Origin: Selenomonas bovis DSM 23594
GTDB lineage: Bacteria > Bacillota > Negativicutes > Selenomonadales > Selenomonadaceae
Direction of reading: 5' to 3'
Assembly (NCBI RefSeq): GCF_000381005.1
Contig: NZ_KB908381.1
Span: forward strand, 1 to 64,000
Length of the DNA stretch: 64,000 nt
Shown: positions 15,003-24,077 of the stretch, piece by piece
How positions within the stretch are numbered: position 1 is the first letter of the stretch
How the letters are laid out: each line of letters starts with the position of its first letter
Notes under the pieces: generated by a model
Told to the model about the DNA's origin: nothing
The model's input: only the letters and a program-made list of their open reading frames with translations
The model's database searches: none
Program-made: the position numbers and the translations under genes

Positions 15003-16189
15003 TGAAGACGGAAAAAGTTTTCCAGGATCGCCTCTCTCCTGCGGTTCGATCCATCAAGCCGTCCGGTATCCGCAAGTTTTTCGATATTGCCGCCAAGATG
15101 GAAGATGTCATCTCACTCGGTGTCGGCGAACCAGATTTCGTCACGCCGTGGCCGATTCGCGAGAGCTGCGTCTATGGTTTGGAGCAAGGATATACTTCCT
15201 ATACCGCCAACCGCGGGCTACCGGAGCTGCGCGAGGAGATTGCTCGCCGCTATGCCGATGTTTATGAAACGCATTACGATGCGGCGACGGACATCCTCGT
15301 GACAGTCGGTGTCAGTGAGGCGCTCGACCTCGCGATGCGCGCGCTTCTCGCGCCTGGGGATGAGGTACTCATTCCGGAGCCATGTTATGTCTCCTATCAG
15401 GCCTGCACGATTCTCGCTGGCGGCGTTCCCGTCGCCGTGCCCGCCAAGCAAGAGAATGAATTCCGCATCACACCCGCCGAGCTCGAGGAGCACGTGACAC
15501 CACGGACGAAGGTCTTGCTCATTGGTTATCCGAACAATCCGACGGGTGCGATCATGACGCGCGAAGACTTGCTGGCGATTGCAGATTTTGCGCAGAAGCA
15601 TGACCTTATCGTAATCTCAGATGAAATCTACGGCGACCTTACTTATGGCGGCGAAGCGCATATCTGCTTCTCCTCCCTGCCCCGCATGCAGGAGCGCACG
15701 TTGCTGCTCAACGGTTTTTCCAAAGCGTATGCCATGACAGGCTGGCGCATCGGCTATGCACTCGGCGCACCGGAAATCATCGCCGCCATGACGAAAATCC
15801 ATCAGTATACGATGCTCTGCGCTCCCATCACGGCACAGCTCGCAGCCATCGAGGCGTTGCGTCACGGTGAAAAGTATATGAAAAAAATGGTCGCGGAATA
15901 CGATCGCCGTCGTCGGCTCATTTACGAGGGCTTTATGAAGATGGGACTGAACTGCTTCGAACCGAAAGGCGCTTTCTATATTTTCCCCGATATCACGAGT
16001 ACAGGCTACACGAGTGAGGAGTTCGCGGAGAAACTTCTTGAGGCTGAGCATGTGGCGCTCGTTCCAGGTAGTGCGTTCGGCAACTGCGGCGAGGGGCATG
16101 TCCGTTGTTCCTACGCGACGTCGGTTGATAAGATTTCCGAAGCGCTCGCGCGCATCGAGAATTTCGTCCGCCACCACAAGAAAGCGTAA
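15002..16189 (+). CDS. Class I/II PLP aminotransferase, probably alanine transaminase
   Basis: A 395-residue fold-type I aminotransferase. Seen are the substrate-side motif ISLGVGEPDF, YPNNPTG, the Asp of VISDEIYGDL that pairs with the pyridine nitrogen, the PLP lysine in GFSKAYAMTGWRIG and the C-terminal substrate Arg in GHVRCSYA. Sequence alone allows aspartate, aromatic or alanine specificity. The GCU T-box and the Lrp partner point to an AlaT-type role, making alanine from pyruvate and glutamate. That substrate is inference; the family is certain. Confidence 0.93.
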   Translation: MKTEKVFQDRLSPAVRSIKPSGIRKFFDIAAKMEDVISLGVGEPDFVTPWPIRESCVYGLEQGYTSYTANRGLPELREEIARRYADVYETHYDAATDILVTVGVSEALDLAMRALLAPGDEVLIPEPCYVSYQACTILAGGVPVAVPAKQENEFRITPAELEEHVTPRTKVLLIGYPNNPTGAIMTREDLLAIADFAQKHDLIVISDEIYGDLTYGGEAHICFSSLPRMQERTLLLNGFSKAYAMTGWRIGYALGAPEIIAAMTKIHQYTMLCAPITAQLAAIEALRHGEKYMKKMVAEYDRRRRLIYEGFMKMGLNCFEPKGAFYIFPDITSTGYTSEEFAEKLLEAEHVALVPGSAFGNCGEGHVRCSYATSVDKISEALARIENFVRHHKKA

Positions 16190-16239
16190 CATCATCATTG
16201 CTTCTCCCCCCACATTATTCTGTGGGAAAACAGTGTCTA

Positions 16240-16283
16240 AGAGGCCAGGCTGCATCATGAGAAATGCAGTCTGGCCTCTTTTT
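16240..16283 (+). terminator. Terminator behind the aminotransferase
   Basis: AAGAGGCCAG-C-TGCAT and ATGCAG-T-CTGGCCTCTT form a long stem followed by TTTTT. Element A (16284-16475) starts directly at its end. Confidence 0.9.
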
Positions 16284-16475
16284 AGGGAAGCGCCGATGAA
16301 ATGAGGTGTTGACTGCGTTGATCCGCTGCATCTCGCTAGGAAACAAACCAAGGGCGTAGCAGCCAAAACATTTCATCGCGTTTTGTGCTGAGGATTGTCG
16401 AGGGCGATGAGTGGACCGTACAGATACGCAAAGGCGGGATGCCAGATGAATCAGTACGGTCTCGATGATTTCCTT
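16284..16475 (+). repeat. Dispersed element, copy A (about 190 bp, inverted ends)
   Basis: It starts AGGGAAGCGCCGATGA and ends in a sequence whose complement reads AAGGAAATCATCGA, giving imperfect inverted termini. Inside, it matches copy B (50519-50702, other strand) along the whole length, including GGAAGCGC, AAACC, GGCGTAGC, AAAAC...ATCGCGTTTTGT and GAGGATT. There is no coding capacity. The right end runs into uvrB and supplies its last codons and stop. Non-autonomous MITE-like element or a structured RNA repeat are both possible. Confidence 0.7.
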
Positions 16476-18499
16476 TGTGCAGGCAATGTGCCGTCTAACT
16501 CCAGAATCATATCGCGTAATTCAGCTGCGCGCTCGAATTCCAGTGCGCGCGATGCCTGCTGCATTTCGCGTGTCAGCGTCTTGACGAGCGTCTCTTTGTC
16601 TTTCTTCGTGAGCTTCTTTTTCCCTTTTCCCGTGCCATAGTTTGCGCTCTTTTCCGCGACGAGTGTCGTTTCGATGAGCGGCTTGATGGGCTTGACGATA
16701 GTCTTCGGCGTGATATGATGCGCGCGGTTGTATTCCTCCTGTATGGTACGGCGACGCTGCGTTTCCTCGATGGCGCGTTGCATGGAGTCTGTGATGCGGT
16801 CCGCGTACATGATGACATGTCCATTGGCATTGCGCGCCGCGCGGCCGATGATCTGAATCAGCGAAGTATCCGAGCGCAGGAAACCCTCTTTATCGGCATC
16901 GAGGATTGCGATGAGCGATACTTCCGGCATATCCAGTCCCTCTCTGAGCAGATTGATGCCGACGAGTACATCGAATTCCCCCGCGCGCAGATCATGAATG
17001 ATTTCCGCGCGTTCGATGGTCGCGATATCCGAGTGGAGGTAGCGCACCTTGATGCCGACCTCTTTCAGATAGTCGGTGAGGTTTTCCGCCATGCGTTTCG
17101 TGAGAGTTGTCACGAGTACGCGCTCCTGCCGCTCGATGCGTTTTTTGATTTCTCCGAGCAGGTCGTCAATCTGTCCCTCGAGCGGACGTACCTCGATTTC
17201 CGGGTCGAGCAATCCCGTCGGGCGGATGATTTGCTGCGCAACCTGTTGAGCATGCGCGAGTTCATACTTTCCAGGCGTTGCAGAGACGAAGATGATCTGG
17301 TTGATGCGCGCTGCGAATTCCTCAAAGGTAAGTGGGCGGTTATCAAAGGCCGAAGGCAGACGAAAACCGTTTTCGACAAGTGATACTTTGCGACTGCGGT
17401 CGCCTGCATACATCGCATGGAGCTGTGGTAGCGTCACATGACTCTCATCCATGACAATGAGGAAATCTTCCGGAAAATAATCGAGCAGCGTATAAGGCGC
17501 CTCTCCCGCTTTGCGATGCGCGAGATGGCGGGAATAGTTTTCGATGCCGGAGCAGTACCCCATTTCCTGCATCATCTCCAGATCGTAATTCGTTCGCTGT
17601 TCAAGGCGCTGCGCTTCGAGTAATTTGCCCTCTTTTCGGAATTTTGCGAGTTGCTCCGCGAGCTCGGCGCGGATGGTATCCATCGCGAGCTTCCTGTCCT
17701 CTTCCGGTGTTACATAATGCGATGCCGGGAAGACCATCGAATGTGTGCGCTCGCCATAAATCTCTCCTGTCGTGACGTCGAACTCGACGATACGGTCGAT
17801 CTCATCGCCGAACATTTCAATGCGCACGGCACGGTTATTGTAGCCTGCAGGGAACACCTCGATGACATCGCCCCGCACGCGGAACTTACCGCGCTCGAAC
17901 GCGATATCGTTGCGTTCGTATTGAATGGAGACGAGCTTCTTGAGGATGGCGTCGCGCGGCACCTCCTGCCCTTTGTGCAGGGAGAGCACCATCTCATGAT
18001 AGCTCTCCGGCGAGCCCAGGCCATAGATACAGGAGACGGAAGCAACGATGATGCAGTCACGCCGCTCGAAGAGAGAGCAGGTAGCACTATGGCGGAGTTC
18101 ATCAATCTCATCGTTGATGGACGCATCCTTGGCGATGTAGGTATCGGTCGAAGGAATATATGCTTCCGGTTGATAGAAATCGTAATAGCTTACAAAGTAG
18201 CCGACATAATTATGCGGAAAGAACGTTTTGAACTCGCTGGCAAGCTGGGCAGCCAGCGTCTTGTTATGTGCAATCACGAGCGTTGGCTTCTGCACTTTTT
18301 CAATGACCTTTGCAATCGTATACGTCTTGCCAGTGCCGGTCGCGCCGAGCAACACCTGCGTGTCCATGCCGTTTTCCACGCCGGCAGCAAGTTCCTCGAT
18401 GGCCTCTGGCTGATCCCCCATCGGTGCAAATGGAGACACGACTTCGAAGGGTCGTTGCTCATTGAATTGTGTGGTATTGAGTTTTGGCACCATTGCCAT
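16451..18499 (-). CDS. uvrB: Excinuclease ABC subunit B
   Basis: A 682-residue helicase-like damage-verification subunit of nucleotide excision repair. Walker A is [10 protein letters not shown], the beta-hairpin region follows ([18 protein letters not shown] spans it), DEAD-like DESHVTLPQ, and helicase motifs V-VI include [16 protein letters not shown] and QIIGRAARN. The C-terminal UVR domain that contacts UvrC is present ([12 protein letters not shown]). ATG 18499 lies 7 bases behind AGGGGGA. The extreme C-terminus (about QRKSSRPY) is encoded by repeat element A, so the native end was probably replaced. Confidence 0.97.
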   Translation of the reverse strand: MAMVPKLNTTQFNEQRPFEVVSPFAPMGDQPEAIEELAAGVENGMDTQVLLGATGTGKTYTIAKVIEKVQKPTLVIAHNKTLAAQLASEFKTFFPHNYVGYFVSYYDFYQPEAYIPSTDTYIAKDASINDEIDELRHSATCSLFERRDCIIVASVSCIYGLGSPESYHEMVLSLHKGQEVPRDAILKKLVSIQYERNDIAFERGKFRVRGDVIEVFPAGYNNRAVRIEMFGDEIDRIVEFDVTTGEIYGERTHSMVFPASHYVTPEEDRKLAMDTIRAELAEQLAKFRKEGKLLEAQRLEQRTNYDLEMMQEMGYCSGIENYSRHLAHRKAGEAPYTLLDYFPEDFLIVMDESHVTLPQLHAMYAGDRSRKVSLVENGFRLPSAFDNRPLTFEEFAARINQIIFVSATPGKYELAHAQQVAQQIIRPTGLLDPEIEVRPLEGQIDDLLGEIKKRIERQERVLVTTLTKRMAENLTDYLKEVGIKVRYLHSDIATIERAEIIHDLRAGEFDVLVGINLLREGLDMPEVSLIAILDADKEGFLRSDTSLIQIIGRAARNANGHVIMYADRITDSMQRAIEETQRRRTIQEEYNRAHHITPKTIVKPIKPLIETTLVAEKSANYGTGKGKKKLTKKDKETLVKTLTREMQQASRALEFERAAELRDMILELDGTLPAQRKSSRPY

Positions 18500-18546
18500 C
18501 CGGATTCCCCCTTTTTCTCGTGAATTCATCATATCATATACGAAAG

Positions 18547-18574
18547 AAAAAGGCCACTCGCTAAGCGAGCGACC
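18547..18574 (-). terminator. Terminator behind the AAA+ ATPase gene
   Basis: On the minus strand GGTCGCTCGC-TTA-GCGAGTGGCC with G-U pairs is followed by TTTTT. A perfect 9-2-9 dyad (ACAGTGCGC/GCGCACTGT, 18623-18642) lies between it and the stop codon; it has no T-run and its role is unclear. Confidence 0.75.
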
Positions 18575-18655
18575 TGTTCCATATTTCCTGACGTTTCCAT
18601 TATCCCTGAAGCACGATACAATACAGTGCGCAGGCGCACTGTTTGACTTGAGCAA

Positions 18656-19969
18656 TCATGCTTCCTTTTCGCTCAGCAAATAGTTGATGTATTGCTGCGC
18701 CGTCCGGCCAGAAACACCGGCATGCCCCATTTCCCACTGCACTGCGCCGGTCTGAAGCTCGTCATTGGTGAGTTTGATTTCCGGATGGCGGCGTGCCAAT
18801 TTCTTGACCATATCGTAATACTCTTGGCGGCTGGGACGGAAATAGCCGATGGAAAGACCGAAACGAGCGGAAAGCGAGAGCTTCTCCTGCACGGTATCGT
18901 TCTGATGCATATCGTCGCTGACATGATCCGGTCGGTCATTCCAGCTTTCGCGGATGAGATGACGCCGGTTGCTTGTCGCATAGATGAGGACGTTGTCGGG
19001 CTTCACTTCGAGACCGCCTTCGATGACTGCCTTGAGGTATTTATATTCAATCTCGAAATCCTCGAAGGAAAGATCATCCATATAGATGATGAATTTATAG
19101 TTGCGGTTTTTCACTTGGGCGATGATGCGCTGGAGATACGCGAACTCGTGCTTGTAGACTTCAATCATGCGTAGGCCACGGTCATAATATTGGTTCAGGA
19201 TCGCCTTGATGCTCGTCGACTTGCCTGTGCCGGCGTCACCATAGAGCAGCACATTGTTGGCCTTACGACCCTCGACGAAGGCTTCTGTATTGTCAATAAG
19301 GCGCTTCTTCTGACTCTCGTAGCCGATGAGGTCGCTGAGTCTCATATCTCCCGTCGTCGTGATGGCTTCGAGCAATTCCCCTGTCGTCTCGTGGTTGGGA
19401 GAGATGCGGAATGCCTTGTTGAGTCCGAACATGCCGACACCGTAGCGGCCGTAGAAGTCCGTAACGATGGAGAACATCTCTTCTCCGTCGGTTGCCTGTT
19501 CGATAGCGCGACTGAGCTCCTGCACTTTTTCGCTCACGCTTTTGTTGTAAATTTGCTCCTTTTTTTCCACGGCATGATAGTTTTCGATGATGTGGAAACA
19601 GTTAAGCCCCAGTGCTTTTTCCAACGGCATGAAATCATAGTCGAGCAGTTTGCGGAATACGTCCATGTCGTTCTTTGCGAACGCTTGCACACTGCCCTCG
19701 CTCGCGCCGTGTTTTTCGCAGACGAGCGTAAAGGGTGTCTCCGTCATTGCGAGCAGGAACGCGAGATAGTTATGCCAGAGGTTGCCGTTGAATCCGTAGC
19801 GCGTCGCAAGATCGAGCAGGCGGTTGATCTGTGTCAGGACACGACCAGCGAGTACATCTGGGCTTTTCTTCCCTTTCTTGAGCGCGCGGCAGATATCGGC
19901 AAGCTGGAACAGGATGCTTTCCTGACCGACTTTGCGGTAGATGATGAGTTTTGAAACAAGACGATACAT
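18656..19969 (-). CDS. AAA+ ATPase, DUF815 family
   Basis: A 437-residue protein. The N-terminal half (1 to about 190) is helical with no recognised motif. The C-terminal half is a AAA+ ATPase domain of the DUF815 type: Walker [13 protein letters not shown], Walker [12 protein letters not shown], sensor 1 IYATSNRRH. The family is widespread and its cellular task is unknown to me. ATG 19969 has GAGGGAG 7 bases upstream. It lies 20 bp behind a 94-residue protein with its own strong promoter, so the two probably work together. Confidence 0.85.
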   Translation of the reverse strand: MYRLVSKLIIYRKVGQESILFQLADICRALKKGKKSPDVLAGRVLTQINRLLDLATRYGFNGNLWHNYLAFLLAMTETPFTLVCEKHGASEGSVQAFAKNDMDVFRKLLDYDFMPLEKALGLNCFHIIENYHAVEKKEQIYNKSVSEKVQELSRAIEQATDGEEMFSIVTDFYGRYGVGMFGLNKAFRISPNHETTGELLEAITTTGDMRLSDLIGYESQKKRLIDNTEAFVEGRKANNVLLYGDAGTGKSTSIKAILNQYYDRGLRMIEVYKHEFAYLQRIIAQVKNRNYKFIIYMDDLSFEDFEIEYKYLKAVIEGGLEVKPDNVLIYATSNRRHLIRESWNDRPDHVSDDMHQNDTVQEKLSLSARFGLSIGYFRPSRQEYYDMVKKLARRHPEIKLTNDELQTGAVQWEMGHAGVSGRTAQQYINYLLSEKEA

Positions 19970-19989
19970 AGTATATCTCCCTCGAGGCA

Positions 19990-20274
19990 TCAGTGGCAAA
20001 GGAGCGCTTCGACCTGGCCGTAGCGCAGATATTGGCTGGCATCGCAGGGGTTATCCCCAAAGACAGCTTCCTGCACTTTCGGAAGGTTGTCCTTATCAAT
20101 CTGGATGCGACCCGCTTCCAGCTCTTTGCTGATTTTTTCCCACAGCTTTTTTTTCGAGGCAATCGTGTCCTTGAATACTTCATTGTTATAAAAAATATTC
20201 ATCGAGGCGCGCGATTTTGTCTCATCGCAATTAAAAAATACATAAACTTTTTTTGGTGTTTTCTTCGTTGCCAT
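19990..20274 (-). CDS. Small conserved hypothetical protein
   Basis: A 94-residue soluble protein with a Lys-rich N-terminus ([18 protein letters not shown]), a charged middle and two C-terminal cysteines. No domain is recognised. ATG 20274 has AGGGG 8 bases upstream; the ATG two codons earlier is too close to it. First gene of a two-gene unit with the DUF815 ATPase, behind a near-consensus promoter. Confidence 0.7.
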   Translation of the reverse strand: MATKKTPKKVYVFFNCDETKSRASMNIFYNNEVFKDTIASKKKLWEKISKELEAGRIQIDKDNLPKVQEAVFGDNPCDASQYLRYGQVEALLCH

Positions 20275-20337
20275 AGTCATATCCCCTCTTCATGACAAAT
20301 TGTGTGTGAAAGATAAATGTCTTTCTCTACATCACAT

Positions 20338-20367
20338 ATTATAGGCTTCTTGATAATAAATTGTCAA
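20338..20367 (-). promoter_or_regulatory. Promoter of the DUF815 operon
   Basis: Consensus TTGACA and TATAAT with an 18-base spacer on the minus strand. The -35 box overlaps the addA stop codon. The untranslated leader is about 60 bases. Confidence 0.85.
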
Positions 20368-23300
20368 AGGGTAAGCAGAGAACCGTCATGCAGCATATAG
20401 AGACAACGCTCTGCGACCGGTTGTCCAAGGATGGCAGCAACGGCCTCGCTGTACAGATCTAGCTGGAGCGCGTAGCGTGAGCGTATGATTTCCGGACGCG
20501 TATCGCTGTCCGTCTTGTAATCGACGAGAATGAGACGCCCTTCCTCGGTTTCAAATAATAAATCGATGATGCCCTGCACGAGCAGTTCGGCAGACGCTTC
20601 TGCTGCGGGGTAAAAGCGGCATGCCGGCAGCAGGCGGCTGAACGGTAGCTCCCGATAGATACGGCGCGCATGGCGGAGCTCGTTGCCGAGCGGAGAAGCG
20701 AAGAATTTTGCGATATCTGCCACACGGACCGCAGGCACATCCTCAGGAGAAATCAGTTCGCGTTCTGCCATGAAGGCAAGCTGGGAGCGAATGCCTTGTT
20801 CGCTGCAATCACCGTGTACATCGAGATACTGCATGACGCTGTGCATGAGACTGCCAAACTCCGTGCCCGTCAGACCAGCCGATTCGCGAAGGAAGCGCGG
20901 ACGCTTCCACGGTGTGCGTTTCTCCTGAGTCAGGAAGATGCGGCCTTCCTCGCGCGCCTCTTGCTCGGCGAACCGCTGTTTGAGTTCGCTGACAGAGAGT
21001 TTCGCCGGTATCTTTTCCAGTCCGTGATCAGCGTAGGTCCAGGAAAGCAGTGTCTCTACGGCTGCACGTTGCCGACTTTCCGGAAGCGGCTTGCCGCCGC
21101 GAACTGTCGCGAGAACGTCGTCCTCTGGCGCCTGCGTCTGCTGACTCGTTGGCAGCGCCGTCGACGGTACACAGGATACCCGCCATGCCGCGCTTTCTTG
21201 CAGATCGCTGAATGCTGGTAAGACAGCTGGCAGGCCTGCCAGCTGCCGCAGCTCTGTACATGCCGGATGGTGCATGAGCGCCGTACCCACCCAATCGAGG
21301 AAGGAATTCGCGTCGAGCGGGATATAGCCGGGGAGGGCCACCTCTTTGCGCATTGCCGCGCGTCCCCATACGGATGCGCGGTGTGCGAGTGCCGTCTCGT
21401 CTTTTACGCTGCCGACGAGGATAAGGCGCTCGCGCGCGCGTGTGAGCGCGACATAGAGCAGGCGCAGCTCCTCCGCTTTGCTCTCCTGTACGATTCTGGC
21501 AGCAACGGCATGGCGCGCGAATGTCGCATAGCGCACGGCGAGCTCCGCGTTCACGGCATAAGGCCCCAGGCCGAGTTCCCTGTGCATCAGAACCTTTTCC
21601 CGACTGTCGCGGAGGTTGAACTGGCCGCCGAGATTCGCTACGAATACGAGGGGAAATTCCAGTCCCTTGCTCCCATGAATGGTCATGATGCGCACGACAT
21701 CCTCGCTCTCCCCCAGCGTGCGCGCCGCCGCGAGATCCGTATCCATCGCGCGCATCCGTTCGACGAAGCGCAGGAACCGGAACAGGCCGCGGAAATTCGT
21801 CTGTTCGTATTCCGCTGCACGATCGACGAGCATGCGCAGGTTCGCCTGCTTGAGCAAGCCGCCGGGCAGTCCGCCTACATAGTCATAGTAACCCGTCTCG
21901 TGGTAGAGCTGCCAGATGAGTTCCGGCACGCTGAGCGCCTGCGCCAGTGCGCGCCAGTGCGACAGACGCCCAAGGAATGCCTCTGCCTTTTTCTGCAGCG
22001 AAGGCGAGAGCTTCTTTTCTGGATTCGCAGCCGTCAGCAGGGCTGTGAAGATATCGCCTTCCGGCTCTGCGAGGCGTAAGGAAGCCATCTCGGAAAGGGA
22101 GAAAGCGCCAATCGGTGAAAGCAGTACGGCCGCGAGCGGGATATCCTGCCGGGCGTTGTCGAGGATGGAGAGCAGCGACAGCATGCAGCGGACTTCCTGT
22201 GCCTCGAAGTAGCCCGCATCGCTCGCGGCATACGCGGGAATACCGTGTGCGCGCAGGACCTCGAGTACTTGCTCTGCCTTGCCTGTCACGCTGCGCATGA
22301 GGATCACGATATCGCGGTAGGAAATCGGATGGTAGGCCTCATCCTCCTTGTGGTAGACGAGTGTCCCCGCAGCGATAAATGCCTGGATGCGCTGCGCAAT
22401 ATAGGATGCCTCACGCTCCAAAGAAGAGGATGCTTCTGCTTCTCCGCCATCCTGCGTGTCCGCATCATCTTCCGCAGCCGCGCGGTTAGCCTGATACAGC
22501 AGAGCGAGCTCCTGTGGTCCCTCGAGCGTCGGCCCCTCCGCCTCAGGATATATTAGCCCGGGATGGAGCGCGGCAGCATCGTCGTAGGCGAGCTCCATCG
22601 TGTCCGGCACCATGACCTGCGCGAAGATGTAATTGATGGCCGCAAGGACCGCCGGCCGACTGCGAAAATTCTGTGAAAGATCGATGCGTGCGCAGGTTTC
22701 CTTTTGCTCGGGATACGTCTGATATTTCCGTAGGAAGAGCGTCGGATCGGCAAGTCGGAACCGATAGATGCTCTGCTTGACATCGCCGACGACGAAGAGA
22801 TTCGGTGGCTCCTGCCGCGTGACGAGAGAGACGATCGCCTCCTGTACGCCGTTGGTGTCCTGGTACTCATCGACGAGCACTTCATGGTACTTTTCCTGCA
22901 GCGCGCGCGCGATGGCAGACGGCGGCAGTGCATCGTCCGTCCGCGAGGCTTCGTGGTCGATGAGGACAGCCAATGCGAAATGCTCGAGATCGCTGAAGTC
23001 TGCCAGCGCCCTTTCCTTCTTGGCTTGCTGATACGCCGCATGGAATGTCAGTGTGAGCCGCACAAGCTCCCGCATATCGGGGGCCGCGCGGCGCAGGTCG
23101 TCCATGAGCTCCGCCTCGGTCTCCTGGAAATACTTGGCGCTCAGGTTGGTGATGACCGTCTTGAGGTCCTTGCGCAACTCTTGCAGGTGTTTTTTCACCG
23201 TGTCATCTAGTTGACGATCCGTCGGCAAGCGGGAAAACGAACATGTAGAGAAAGCATCGCTGAGTATTTGCCAGCTTTTTGCCGCGAGAGCCTGCATCAG

Positions 23301-24077
23301 GGAGTGTACCAGCACGCGATCCTCACGGAATGTCTCAAGGTAAGCGTCAGCACCGGCTGCTTCTGCCTCCTGCATCATATTATCGACCACAGCCGATGCC
23401 TTTTCGAGTGTGCGGGCGATTTCGCTCCGTATTACCGGATACCAGACCGTAGACGTGAGCTGCGTGCCGTCCGGCAAATCGAATGCCTCGGCTTGCTTTT
23501 GCAGCCAGGCATCGGGAAATGGCTGAGAGAGTGAGAAGAGGAAGAGCTGCTCGACCAGAGCGTGAAGCGCGGCATCACCGTGGTCATCGCCGTAGTCAGA
23601 GACGAACTGAAGGAATTCCGGAGTCCCCTGCTCATAGGATGCGTCAAAAAGATCAGCCATGACATCCTGGCGCAGTAATGCAAGCTCCTGCTGCCCACCG
23701 AGGCGGAACTGTGGGTCGAGGTCGATGGCCTCGAAATGACGCCTGAGTACTTGCAGACAGAATTTATGCATGGTGGAGATGGAAGCCCCCGTCAGGAGAA
23801 CAAGCTGCCGCTCGATGCGTGCGGCCTCCTCGGGCGTTCGCGCCTTTTCGAGCGCCTTTTCGAGCGCCTTTTCCACGCGTTGGCGCATCTCGCGGGCGGC
23901 CGCATCCGTAAACGTCATGACAAGAAGCTCGTCGACATCGCACGCTCCGCTGAGAATAAGCGAGAGGATGCGCTCGACGAGTACGGCCGTCTTGCCGGAT
24001 CCCGCCGCAGCTGCGACGAGGATATTTTTATCGCGCGTCTCGATGGCCGCGCGCTGTGCCTTGGTCCACTCAGGCAT
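20364..24077 (-). CDS. addA: ATP-dependent helicase/nuclease subunit A
   Basis: A 1237-residue UvrD-type helicase plus nuclease, the partner of AddB in double-strand break resection (the Firmicute counterpart of RecBCD). It has Walker A VAAAAGSGKTAVL near the N-terminus, helicase motifs LVDEYQDTN, VGDVKQSIYRFR, FRS and MTIHGSKGLEFP, and a C-terminal RecB-like nuclease with LVDYKTDSD. It overlaps the addB end; ATG 24077 has GGGAG 9 bases upstream, ATG 24083 is the alternative. Confidence 0.97.
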   Translation of the reverse strand: MPEWTKAQRAAIETRDKNILVAAAAGSGKTAVLVERILSLILSGACDVDELLVMTFTDAAAREMRQRVEKALEKALEKARTPEEAARIERQLVLLTGASISTMHKFCLQVLRRHFEAIDLDPQFRLGGQQELALLRQDVMADLFDASYEQGTPEFLQFVSDYGDDHGDAALHALVEQLFLFSLSQPFPDAWLQKQAEAFDLPDGTQLTSTVWYPVIRSEIARTLEKASAVVDNMMQEAEAAGADAYLETFREDRVLVHSLMQALAAKSWQILSDAFSTCSFSRLPTDRQLDDTVKKHLQELRKDLKTVITNLSAKYFQETEAELMDDLRRAAPDMRELVRLTLTFHAAYQQAKKERALADFSDLEHFALAVLIDHEASRTDDALPPSAIARALQEKYHEVLVDEYQDTNGVQEAIVSLVTRQEPPNLFVVGDVKQSIYRFRLADPTLFLRKYQTYPEQKETCARIDLSQNFRSRPAVLAAINYIFAQVMVPDTMELAYDDAAALHPGLIYPEAEGPTLEGPQELALLYQANRAAAEDDADTQDGGEAEASSSLEREASYIAQRIQAFIAAGTLVYHKEDEAYHPISYRDIVILMRSVTGKAEQVLEVLRAHGIPAYAASDAGYFEAQEVRCMLSLLSILDNARQDIPLAAVLLSPIGAFSLSEMASLRLAEPEGDIFTALLTAANPEKKLSPSLQKKAEAFLGRLSHWRALAQALSVPELIWQLYHETGYYDYVGGLPGGLLKQANLRMLVDRAAEYEQTNFRGLFRFLRFVERMRAMDTDLAAARTLGESEDVVRIMTIHGSKGLEFPLVFVANLGGQFNLRDSREKVLMHRELGLGPYAVNAELAVRYATFARHAVAARIVQESKAEELRLLYVALTRARERLILVGSVKDETALAHRASVWGRAAMRKEVALPGYIPLDANSFLDWVGTALMHHPACTELRQLAGLPAVLPAFSDLQESAAWRVSCVPSTALPTSQQTQAPEDDVLATVRGGKPLPESRQRAAVETLLSWTYADHGLEKIPAKLSVSELKQRFAEQEAREEGRIFLTQEKRTPWKRPRFLRESAGLTGTEFGSLMHSVMQYLDVHGDCSEQGIRSQLAFMAERELISPEDVPAVRVADIAKFFASPLGNELRHARRIYRELPFSRLLPACRFYPAAEASAELLVQGIIDLLFETEEGRLILVDYKTDSDTRPEIIRSRYALQLDLYSEAVAAILGQPVAERCLYMLHDGSLLTL

